Shown here: positions 8,834 to 16,242 of the stretch, one piece after another
Layout: each line of letters opens with the position of its first letter
How positions within the stretch are numbered: position 1 is the stretch's first letter
Translations under genes and position numbers: made by a program
NCBI GenBank assembly: GCA_024243835.1
Contig: JALPMN010000601.1
Coordinates: 2,641-28,712, forward strand
From: Enteropsectra breve
Taxonomy: Eukaryota > Microsporidia
DNA length: 26,072 nt
Direction of reading: 5' to 3'
The notes under the pieces: model-generated
Databases searched by the model: none
Seen by the model: only the letters and a program-made list of their open reading frames with translations
What the model was told of the DNA's origin: nothing

Positions 8834-8941
8834 ATGCTTAAAGTATATTGTATGCTTAAAGTATATTGTCTGCTTAAAGTATATTGTCTGCTTAAAGTGA
8901 ATTGTCTGCTTAAAGTGAGTTGCATGCTTGAAGCTAATTGC
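8834..8941 (+). repeat. In-frame 18-bp minisatellite, six units
   Basis: Six 18-bp units, the first ATGCTTAAAGTATATTGT, run without a break from 8834. The first two are identical and later ones drift progressively. Translated, they give six-residue units MLKVYC, MLKVYC, LLKVYC, LLKVNC, LLKVSC, MLEANC. The unit length is a multiple of three, so the phosphofructokinase frame stays open, but such a Cys-rich leader is not known for the enzyme and may be untranslated. Confidence 0.85.
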
Positions 8942-11572
8942 TATAAGTTTTATTATGATTGTTTTAATTGGATGTTCTTAAGATTTCGATGCCGGCTATT
9001 GGTGCGAATGTTCCATAAAATAAATCGTGTTTTAGAGCAAATGAATGTTGCAATCAGCGAGCTTAAAATAGCGGGTAAAAGCGTAAACAGCAGAACTGCT
9101 GAGTTTTACAGAAAGCTTGGCCTTGCTGTTCATCTCTCATACAACGAGTTATCTGTCAGCAGCACCGAAAAGTGCCGTATTTTAAGACAAGAGAATTCAG
9201 CCATTTACCTGTGTGTTTCAAAACGCAAATACAGAAAGCTGCTGAAGAGCGGCTTTATTTTAGAGCCCAATACTTCAGCCAGCGCTTTTACCGACTGTGA
9301 CGATGGCGCAGGGAATACCGTTAAAATATCTGTGCGCTCTTTCCATTCGTTGTCTATTGCGGTATTAACAAGTGGTGGTGATTCTCCAGGCATGAATGCC
9401 TCCCTCAAAAGCATTCTGCGTGCAGCAGATGCACAGAACATCCGTGTCTATGGAATCTATGAGGGCTATGAAGGTCTTATTGAGAATAAAATACGGAGGC
9501 TTTCCTACCGCTCTTTCTCAGCACGCGAGTCAGAGGGAGGCACAAAGCTGTTTTCCAAAAGATCTGAGCTTTTTACCACTGAAGAGGGCAGACAGTCTGC
9601 AGCCTTCAATTTAATAAAAAGACAGATAAACAGTCTGATTGTTTTGGGAGGAGATGGCAGTTTGTCCGGAGCAGAGCTGCTCCAACAAGAGTTTTCTAAA
9701 TACCAAGCTGAATATGCAAATAGCACAAGCCAAGAAATAACTAGTGAATCAACAAACAAGCAGCTTAAGATTGTGGGTATTCCGGGAACAATTGACAACG
9801 ACATGTTCGGACTGGACACAACGCTCGGTGCTGATTCAGCACTCCACAGGGTGACGGAAGTGATAGACAAACTTTCATCAACTATGCGCTCACACCACCG
9901 GATCTTCGTGATTCAGTGCATGGGACGAGACTGCGGTTGGATTACAATGATGGCCGCTGCTGCTTCAGATGGTGATTTTGTTTTAGTTCCTGAATCTCCC
10001 GTTGACAACTGGACTGAAGAAATGCTATTAACAGTTGAAACAGCATATAACAACCGTAAGGGAAACATTCTGGTATTTCTGAGTGAAGGAGCGATTGATA
10101 CTGATGGAAAGAATATCAGTGCTACTCACATAGAAAAGGTACTAACAGAAAATGGCTATGAATCAAGAGTGTTGGAAATAGGCCATTTGCAGCGGGCAGG
10201 GCCAACATCAGCAATAGATCGCCTTTTGGGCGCTGAGGCTGGTGCTATGGCTGTTGAATATCTTCTTTCTAACAGAGAAGATCCAGTTTTAATGGGCTTT
10301 AGAGGAATGAGGTGCCTGGAAATGCCACTTGCATCTGCGATATCAGAAACACAGGAAAATAGAAAGCTATTTGCCAGTAGGGATTTTAAAGCCTTGTTTT
10401 CCAGAAGAGATCCGCTATTTCAAATTATATACAAAAGCTTTGAGAGGCATCGTGTAAATAAGATAAAAAATATAAACGGGGAAATGAAGGATGTTGTTGA
10501 AAATGATTTGTGCATGGAGGCCAAGGAGTCCAAGAGAGACGGCATTTCAGAATCCAAATGCAAACTATCAGGACCTAAAGAATGCGAAAAAGAAGTGCAG
10601 GCAAAAGGAACAGTTGGTATTCTGCATGCCGGCGAAAAGTCATCAGGTGTAAACGCCTGTCTTAATATGCTAGTTCAAACAGCCATGGCTGAAAAGTACA
10701 AGGTAAAGTACTTTGTGGATAGCAGCAAGGCACAGGAGGCCATAAAATATGAGTTTATGGAGCATCACAAGGAGGCAGGCTCTTCAATCGGAGTTGTTGA
10801 AAATAAATCGATAGATTCAGCTTCATTAGAGAAACGCATGGATAGAGAGGAAATAGACTTTTTGGTTGTTATTGGGAACGGAGAGAGTCTGGGATGGAGC
10901 AAGAATCTCAAGAACATAATTTTTATACCCTGCACAGCCAGGAATGACATAATTGATAATTCAGATAGCGCTGTTAATAAAGACATAAATTTTATACAGC
11001 CAAGATACGATCATTCCTGCTGTATCGGTGCGGATACCGCCTTAAACAGCCTGGCCAAGCTTTCTGATATCTGCAAAATAAATGCACACGCCGAGAAAAG
11101 AACAATCACACTGCTGGAAACAGGAAAAGACAACAGTTTTCTTTCCACAGTTGGAAGCAGAGTGGTTGATGCATTTGAGGCGTTCGGTGAAAGTGGCAAA
11201 AGCAGCTGCAACATGGTGAAGCTAAGTAAAACAATACAGCGGCTGAGTGAGCATTTTAAGAAGAGGGGAAGAGACAGCCTTGTTGTGTTAAGAGACAAAT
11301 GCGCCTTTAAGGGTATCGCATCAGAGGCACTGGCCACAATCATAGCAAAAGAAAGCAAAACTAATGTGGTCTGCCAGAAACTGGGCGCAATGCAAAACGG
11401 TGCTGTGTCTTCTCCAATGGACAGAATTTACGCCTGCCTGTACGCCTATGAAGCGGTGCAGTGCATTGCAGAGAACAAAGCTGGAGTTGTGCTGTCATAT
11501 GAAGATGGAGAGATAAAAAGAAGGGATCTCCTGGAAGTATACGGGAGATATGCATTCAAAAATATTGACTGA
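8834..11572 (+). CDS. ATP-dependent 6-phosphofructokinase, eukaryotic double-domain type
   Basis: Phosphorylates fructose 6-phosphate to fructose 1,6-bisphosphate, the committed step of glycolysis. The N-terminal catalytic half (about 172-540) is intact: SGGDSPGMN (180-188), GGDGS (272-276), PGTIDND (317-323) with the catalytic Asp321, MGRDCG (363-368) and GHLQRAGPTSAIDR (450-463). After a charged linker (about 545-592) comes a second PFK-like half (593-912) whose motifs have decayed: HAGEKSSGVN for GGDxxGMN, GNGES for GGDGS, TARND for TIDND and QNGAVSSPMDR for the QRGG motif. In fungal and animal enzymes that half is regulatory. About 110 residues precede the catalytic half even without the repeats. 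The longest frame is given, but residues 1-36 come from an 18-bp minisatellite; translation may really begin at an internal ATG such as 8972 or 9008. Confidence 0.88.
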   Translation: MLKVYCMLKVYCLLKVYCLLKVNCLLKVSCMLEANCYKFYYDCFNWMFLRFRCRLLVRMFHKINRVLEQMNVAISELKIAGKSVNSRTAEFYRKLGLAVHLSYNELSVSSTEKCRILRQENSAIYLCVSKRKYRKLLKSGFILEPNTSASAFTDCDDGAGNTVKISVRSFHSLSIAVLTSGGDSPGMNASLKSILRAADAQNIRVYGIYEGYEGLIENKIRRLSYRSFSARESEGGTKLFSKRSELFTTEEGRQSAAFNLIKRQINSLIVLGGDGSLSGAELLQQEFSKYQAEYANSTSQEITSESTNKQLKIVGIPGTIDNDMFGLDTTLGADSALHRVTEVIDKLSSTMRSHHRIFVIQCMGRDCGWITMMAAAASDGDFVLVPESPVDNWTEEMLLTVETAYNNRKGNILVFLSEGAIDTDGKNISATHIEKVLTENGYESRVLEIGHLQRAGPTSAIDRLLGAEAGAMAVEYLLSNREDPVLMGFRGMRCLEMPLASAISETQENRKLFASRDFKALFSRRDPLFQIIYKSFERHRVNKIKNINGEMKDVVENDLCMEAKESKRDGISESKCKLSGPKECEKEVQAKGTVGILHAGEKSSGVNACLNMLVQTAMAEKYKVKYFVDSSKAQEAIKYEFMEHHKEAGSSIGVVENKSIDSASLEKRMDREEIDFLVVIGNGESLGWSKNLKNIIFIPCTARNDIIDNSDSAVNKDINFIQPRYDHSCCIGADTALNSLAKLSDICKINAHAEKRTITLLETGKDNSFLSTVGSRVVDAFEAFGESGKSSCNMVKLSKTIQRLSEHFKKRGRDSLVVLRDKCAFKGIASEALATIIAKESKTNVVCQKLGAMQNGAVSSPMDRIYACLYAYEAVQCIAENKAGVVLSYEDGEIKRRDLLEVYGRYAFKNID

Positions 11573-12435
11573 ATCTTTTAAGTCTCTTTTGCTCTCGTAG
11601 GCATAGCATGGTTTATGCAGTTTACAATAAAATGCTTATTTATAAACAAAATTGGGGAATTTGTTGGCTTTTTGAAATATAAAATGATATGTATAAAATA
11701 CTATATATAAAATGATATATGTGTGCTTGTTTTGTGGTTAACATACATGTGTCTACGCTATTTTTAAGTATTTTAATATTTTCTGTCATTCTAAAGATTA
11801 ATTTATACTTAAAAAGGATGTTTAATTATACATACCAAAAACATTGCTGTCTTTCTTAATTTGTAAACCATAAGGATATTCTATGCTGCTGACAAGTAGT
11901 ACTTAATCAAGCATCCAGTTTTAAAATAGGAATGCATTCTACAGTGCTTCACAAGGTCTTTCGCTAAAAATAAAGTTGTTCTACCTTACTATTGTTGATC
12001 TTAACAACCCATGCAATAAATTAAGCTTATTTTATTGAATTGTACCCTGCGCTCCTGTCTTTGTAAAAAAGAGCTCTTTCGCAAAAAATAAGATCAGGGG
12101 ATTACAGATCGATCTATCTCTAAAAATGCTGCTGTTTTTGATCTTTTTTATTTCTTGTTCTAGAATTTTTTAATCCTATGATGAAAAATAAAATATTAGA
12201 TAAAAATGATACAATAAAAGTGATAAGATCTTTTTACAGGGGGAAAAGGCGCTTATAATAAAGGGTCGCAAAAATCAAAACAGTGCAAATAAACACCAAT
12301 GCATGCGCAGTATCGCGTGCTTTTTCTCAGTAGAGCGCCTGTATCGACGCACTGGGATATCTTTGTTTGTTGACCTTTCATTAATAAATATTTGATCAAA
12401 TTTTAAAAGTCTTAAAGTTCTAGTAGGCCCCATTG
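11573..12435. other. Long intergenic region with GC-raised islands
   Basis: No protein gene was found. Two phrases resemble each other (CTTTCGCTAAAAATAAAG near 11960 and CTCTTTCGCAAAAAATAAG near 12073). Two patches are less AT-rich than the rest, near 12045-12140 and 12235-12360. The second includes a hairpin followed by five T. Either patch could hide a non-coding RNA or promoter elements. Confidence 0.35.
12301..12325 (+). other. GC-rich hairpin followed by TTTTT
   Basis: GCATGC pairs with GCGTGC (one G-U pair) around an 8-base loop, directly followed by five T. This looks like the 3' end of a pol III transcript, but no family of RNA upstream of it is recognisable and internal A/B boxes are not apparent. 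Chance is possible. Confidence 0.3.
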
Positions 12436-14052
12436 ATGGATTCGCAGCGAGGCTTTGCAAAGAAGGATGTTGAGGATGCAGCTCTGTTCAGTGATTTTGT
12501 GCGTGTAGTAAATGTGAAGAAGAGCGAGGGCCAGCCCCGTGCGCAGATGCGCATGAGTGAAAGATTTTCAGGTTCTGTGGCAAATTCTGTATTTAATGTG
12601 CCGTATATCGCTCCCTACAGCAGTGAATACAGCAGTGCGTGTGAGAGCATTGGAAGTGTCCAGAAAACGAGCCAGAGGAGTGCATATTTAGCCAGTGAAA
12701 ATTACATCAATGGGCACAATTTTAAAATAAACAAAGAAGACGGGCGCATGAATGTTTATGCAGGGCGTGAGCGCAGCCACGGAGAGATGAAGCATCGCAG
12801 TGAGGAGTGGCACAGCAGGCATCGACACCACGGCCACCGGTCGCACGCCTCGGCTCATCACAGGCTCTCTGAGCATCGCCAGGTAAAAAATTATCTGAGG
12901 AATGAAAATTTTCCGAGAAACGAGAACTTTCCGAGAGGCGAGAACTTTCCGAGAAGCGAGAACTTTTCGAGAGGCGACAATTTCCCAAGGCACGAAGGCA
13001 TAAATAATGCATCCATGAGCTATGAATTTGCCAGGGCTGAAGGCTTTGCAGGCGATGAGCGGGACTTTGTGTCTGGTGATGGGAACTATTCTGTCCATCA
13101 ACACAAGAGCAGATACCCACCAGGCTTCGCTGATAAAATTTATCCCCATAACTCACATGAGCCAAGCTATTCTGCCGATGAGAATACTTTTCCAGTTGAG
13201 AATAGCTTTCCAAGTGCGAACAATTTCTCAAATGAAACTGAACGTACCAACACCTTTGCAGCACACAGGTCTCCCGTCATTCCCCATAGAAGTATTTCCG
13301 TAAGCGATGTATACGAGGCGGAGGAAAAGCCTGTTTATATGGAGAACAACGGGCAGACGGTACCTGGCGCAGAACAGCAGACGGACATGATTTCACCAAG
13401 TAAAAAGCATATTTCTGCGGTTGAATATGAAGAAACGCTTTATTTTGAGCAGAGCAGGCAGCACCACAAGCACTATAAGAACAACAGCAATGAAAAAAAT
13501 AGCGTTATGAATTTTGAGAACGATGAATATGTTGATGTACAAGAGGAAATGAATACTGGCGATAAGGGCTGTAAAGCAGAAGAAGTAGCAGGCACCAATT
13601 TCCATCCCAGAGGAAGCTGCATGTCCAGCGGATGCATCAAGCGCGAGTGCCAGCCAGGGGACGGTGTTTACCGTATAAACACAGTTGAGGAAAATACCGT
13701 TGAAGTAGTGAGTGAAGAAAACTATAAGACAAGCTATGGCTATGAAGAGCAGTATGTGCATCAAAGCAAAGAAGAAGGCCACAAATACGGCCCAGGCAGC
13801 TTAAACAGCAGCAATATGCACAGAGGCGTGCTGCCTGCACAGCCGGGGATGCTCCCACAGCAGCGAACAAGATTTAGAAGTTTGGATGAATCGATTGACC
13901 ATCTGATGGCCCTGAGAAAGGACCCGTTTGATGCCACAAATGCAGAGGGCAACATGTTTGTCTGTAGCTACTGCGATGCCAAGTACATTTACAAGCGATG
14001 TTTGGTAAATCATTTGATAAAGACACACAGGAAGTTAATTAAAATGTTATGA
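12436..14052 (+). CDS. Low-complexity protein with a C-terminal C2H2 zinc finger
   Basis: The protein has 538 residues. Its only clear fold is one C2H2 finger at the extreme C-terminus: Cys510-x2-Cys513-x12-His526-x4-His531, followed by a basic tail. The rest appears disordered: a His/Arg-rich stretch (about 115-150), five hexapeptide units of the type RxENFP (155-184) and further degenerate ENxFP motifs up to about 270. A conserved-looking segment RFRSLDESIDHLMALRKDPFD lies just before the finger. A lone finger with a long disordered arm suggests a nuclear nucleic-acid-binding or transcription-related protein, but its target is unknown. The ATG at 12436 is preceded in frame by a TAG at 12424 and by TAGGCCCCATTG, which fits the C-rich start context of this genome. 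No known orthologue was recognised. Confidence 0.75.
   Translation: MDSQRGFAKKDVEDAALFSDFVRVVNVKKSEGQPRAQMRMSERFSGSVANSVFNVPYIAPYSSEYSSACESIGSVQKTSQRSAYLASENYINGHNFKINKEDGRMNVYAGRERSHGEMKHRSEEWHSRHRHHGHRSHASAHHRLSEHRQVKNYLRNENFPRNENFPRGENFPRSENFSRGDNFPRHEGINNASMSYEFARAEGFAGDERDFVSGDGNYSVHQHKSRYPPGFADKIYPHNSHEPSYSADENTFPVENSFPSANNFSNETERTNTFAAHRSPVIPHRSISVSDVYEAEEKPVYMENNGQTVPGAEQQTDMISPSKKHISAVEYEETLYFEQSRQHHKHYKNNSNEKNSVMNFENDEYVDVQEEMNTGDKGCKAEEVAGTNFHPRGSCMSSGCIKRECQPGDGVYRINTVEENTVEVVSEENYKTSYGYEEQYVHQSKEEGHKYGPGSLNSSNMHRGVLPAQPGMLPQQRTRFRSLDESIDHLMALRKDPFDATNAEGNMFVCSYCDAKYIYKRCLVNHLIKTHRKLIKML
12898..12987 (+). repeat. Coding 18-bp repeat, five units (RxENFP)
   Basis: Five head-to-tail 18-bp units encode RNENFP, RNENFP, RGENFP, RSENFS and RGDNFP. 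Synonymous and mild changes between units show that the motif drifted under some constraint on the peptide. Confidence 0.8.
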
Positions 14053-14111
14053 TGGAATTTGTATTAATATGCTCCTATTATACTTTATTATGTGATAAAT
14101 TAAATAATTTA

Positions 14112-14154
14112 GTATATTTCTCTTAAATAACAGCGTATATTTCTCTTAAATAAC
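14112..14154 (+). repeat. Direct repeat, 20 bp x 2
   Basis: GTATATTTCTCTTAAATAAC occurs at 14112-14131 and again at 14135-14154, three bases apart, without mismatches. Confidence 0.85.
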
Positions 14155-14207
14155 CATTCTTAATGGATGAATAATCATTAGTATAAAATATATGTATAAA
14201 AGTCTTT

Positions 14208-14259
14208 TAATGCACTATAGTAATGCACTATAATAATGCTCTATAGTAATGCTCTATAA
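14208..14259 (+). repeat. Tandem repeat, 13 bp x 4 with alternating variants
   Basis: Units TAATGCACTATAG, TAATGCACTATAA, TAATGCTCTATAG, TAATGCTCTATAA follow each other, then TAATGCG. The last base alternates G/A while an internal base changes A to T after the second unit, so the array grew through a 26-bp dimer. Confidence 0.85.
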
Positions 14260-14480
14260 TAATGCGTTTTATCACTGGTTTGTATAGTTTCTTCTCTCGT
14301 GTCTGTAAAATTTTTTTAATTAAAGAAATGATAAACAGCGACTGTTGAAAAGATTTAGAGTTTAATAAAGCAGTATGTGACAAAATAATCTCACTTCATT
14401 ACAACGGATGCTAAACACACATAAAGCCATGTTTAGTGCTGTGAATTATTCTGCGTTGCTTCTATATCAATTTAATAATT

Positions 14481-14523
14481 TAAATTAAAATTTTATCGAT
14501 GTTGAAAAATTTTAGTCCTTCTA
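14481..14523 (+). promoter_or_regulatory. Double AAAATTTT start-region motif
   Basis: TTAAAATTTTATCG at about 14485 and GAAAAATTTTAGTCC at about 14504 precede the ATG at 14524, with the CC-containing patch six bases before it. This agrees with the start context of other genes in the window. Confidence 0.5.
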
Positions 14524-15660
14524 ATGGTTTACTTAAGTAGTCTATTTCTTGGATTCAGCAGCGGTGCTTCAAGTAAACGGCCATTCCTGAATAGAATCTG
14601 GCTTGTCTCATTCTTCATCGGGAGCGCCTTTGGGGATGATATCGATAATACTTCAACCGATGCAGGCACATGTGTTAACAGCATGTGGATTGGTTTAAAT
14701 GACAGTAAGCAGTCGAATAAAGGCTATTCTGAACAAAACCAGTCCATATCGCCACCAAATGATAAAGAGACTGCTTCTCCCGCAAAATCTCAAAGCTGCA
14801 CCCCTGAAAGTAATTCTTCACAGAATCTCGCTCTTAGTGGTGACAATAGTGTTTCAGCAGATTTTGTGAAGATTGATAATCCTTTGCCTTTTGCAACCAT
14901 TGAACTGGAGAATGGATTTTCCTACGGTCTTCACAAAAGTATAAAGCAGGGATCTTTGCACGCCTGTGCTATACATTTTGCTGTGATTATCGTCTATGGG
15001 TCATATGAGGATCTTATGTCACTTGAAAAACTAATCAATAAATCAAATCTTGAAATAAATCTTGATCTGATGATATATGCGCTGTACAAGACAGGGCTAA
15101 TTCATGGGGACAAATCTAGCGACATTGAATACAGTTTGACTATGGACATTATGGATGAGCATATCCCAGAATTCAAAGATACAATAACTATTGAACACAT
15201 AAAGGATGGGCTATTAGACCTTGTTCGAGCTGATATTAGTGGGAAAGATATCAAAGAAAAACAAGCCCTGAAGAAGAAGCTTGAAAATATTCTTGATTTC
15301 TTAGAGAAAAATGATCCTACGAGTGAAAGTATTAAAAATCTAGAAATAAAAGCGATATCAAGCGATGATCTCCCGTATTTTATGCTTCCCCTATCTGCAT
15401 TCGAATCTCCAGCATTGATTCTGAATTTTACCCAAAAAATCGTTTCTGACAAAAGCTATGCGGACTGTGTTGCAGAGCTTCTTTTCAGCAGGCTGGAGAG
15501 CTGTAAACACTTTCCTCTGGTCAAAAAACTGTGCTTCAAACTAATATGTGGCTTTTACAAGATGCATCCAAGAGAGGCAAACAGACGAGTGATTCGGTAT
15601 TTGGAGGAAGGTGGGTGTCGAGGCCTCAGTTATATTCGCACCTGTTGCGGAATTCAATAA
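14524..15660 (+). CDS. Hypothetical protein with hydrophobic N-terminus, possibly secreted
   Basis: The protein has 378 residues and no recognised domain. Residues 1-37 are hydrophobic with a basic interruption (KRPFLNR, 18-24) and a second apolar stretch IWLVSFFIGSAFG ending in small residues, which could be a signal peptide or anchor. Residues 38-118 are Ser/Asn/Gln-rich and look disordered. The C-terminal 260 residues look helical, with a Lys/Glu-rich helix near 238-262 and a Cys-rich end (CRGLSYIRTCCGIQ). Such a layout is common for lineage-specific microsporidian proteins exported to spore wall or host, but that is inference. The ATG at 14524 follows two AAAATTTT boxes. The stop codon is embedded in an AATAAA at 15656-15661. 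Confidence 0.7.
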   Translation: MVYLSSLFLGFSSGASSKRPFLNRIWLVSFFIGSAFGDDIDNTSTDAGTCVNSMWIGLNDSKQSNKGYSEQNQSISPPNDKETASPAKSQSCTPESNSSQNLALSGDNSVSADFVKIDNPLPFATIELENGFSYGLHKSIKQGSLHACAIHFAVIIVYGSYEDLMSLEKLINKSNLEINLDLMIYALYKTGLIHGDKSSDIEYSLTMDIMDEHIPEFKDTITIEHIKDGLLDLVRADISGKDIKEKQALKKKLENILDFLEKNDPTSESIKNLEIKAISSDDLPYFMLPLSAFESPALILNFTQKIVSDKSYADCVAELLFSRLESCKHFPLVKKLCFKLICGFYKMHPREANRRVIRYLEEGGCRGLSYIRTCCGIQ

Positions 15661-15762
15661 AATGCCTATCACAAAGAGTTTATTTTTGTTTAACACAAAA
15701 CTAATTTATTAATAAGAATTTTATAGATGTAAATCACGGCATTTTTAATGCTTCTGAAATTT

Positions 15763-16121
15763 TATACTATTTTTCGGATACAACCTATAGCTGTCTAGAT
15801 ATTAATAACATCTGACCTTTTTAAATGAATAATTTTTAAATGATTTTTTTAAAAGGCCTAATAATTTTCGGATACAAACTATAGTTGTTATACTATTTTT
15901 CAGATACAAACTATAGTTGTTATACTATTTTTCGGATACAAACTATAGTTGTTATACTATTTTTCGGATACAAACTATAGTTGTTATACTATTTTTCAGA
16001 TACAAACTATAGTTGTTATACTATTTTTCGGATACAAACTATAGTTGTATCGATTTTTACAACATCTGAACTTTTTAAATGAATAATTCCTAAAAGATTT
16101 TTTAAAAAGACTTAATTTTAT
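15763..16121 (+). repeat. 32-bp tandem array with duplicated flanking element
   Basis: Five complete 32-bp units fill 15889-16048, preceded by a partial unit ending at 15888. Each has TATACTATTTTTC, GGATACAAA or AGATACAAA, and the palindrome AACTATAGTT. A lone diverged unit lies at 15763-15794. After that unit, and again after the array, comes a related element of about 70 bp (15795-15866 and 16049-16121) sharing AACATCTGA and CTTTTTAAATGAATAATT. The arrangement A-B-A6-B suggests an A-B duplication followed by expansion of A. There are no unique spacers, so it is not CRISPR. Confidence 0.85.
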
Positions 16122-16216
16122 TACTTCCAATAAACACTGCATCTATTAATAATACCGTTACATCTAAACACCTATCTTCATAGCAAAATAATATCTCTCT
16201 CTTTTATTTAAATTCC

Positions 16217-16242
16217 TAAAATTTTAACTGCAAAATTTGGCC
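16217..16242 (+). promoter_or_regulatory. AAAATTTT box and CC patch before Rrp44
   Basis: TAAAATTTTAACTG and CAAAATTTGGCC abut the ATG at 16243, with CC directly next to the start codon. The context supports this ATG as the true start. Confidence 0.5.

Larger units (their letters stand above)
14053..14523. other. Intergenic region with short tandem repeats
   Basis: No gene was found. It contains a 20-bp direct repeat, a 13-bp tandem array and, just before the next ATG, two AAAATTTT boxes. Confidence 0.5.
15661..16242. other. Intergenic region dominated by a tandem repeat
   Basis: No gene was found. Most of the spacer is a 32-bp tandem array with flanking copies of a second element, then about 120 AT-rich bases and the start motif of the Rrp44 gene. 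Confidence 0.55.

Noticed and set aside
12176..12186. ATGATGA resembling a C box of a snoRNA
   Set aside because: No CTGA D box or terminal stem at a suitable distance.
12688..13264. Two long minus-strand frames (153 and 180 codons)
   Set aside because: Antisense shadows of the repeat-rich zinc-finger gene; their apparent repeats are reverse reading of the RxENFP units.
15889..16048. Regularly spaced repeat resembling a CRISPR array
   Set aside because: The 32-bp units are contiguous with no unique spacers, and the host is eukaryotic.
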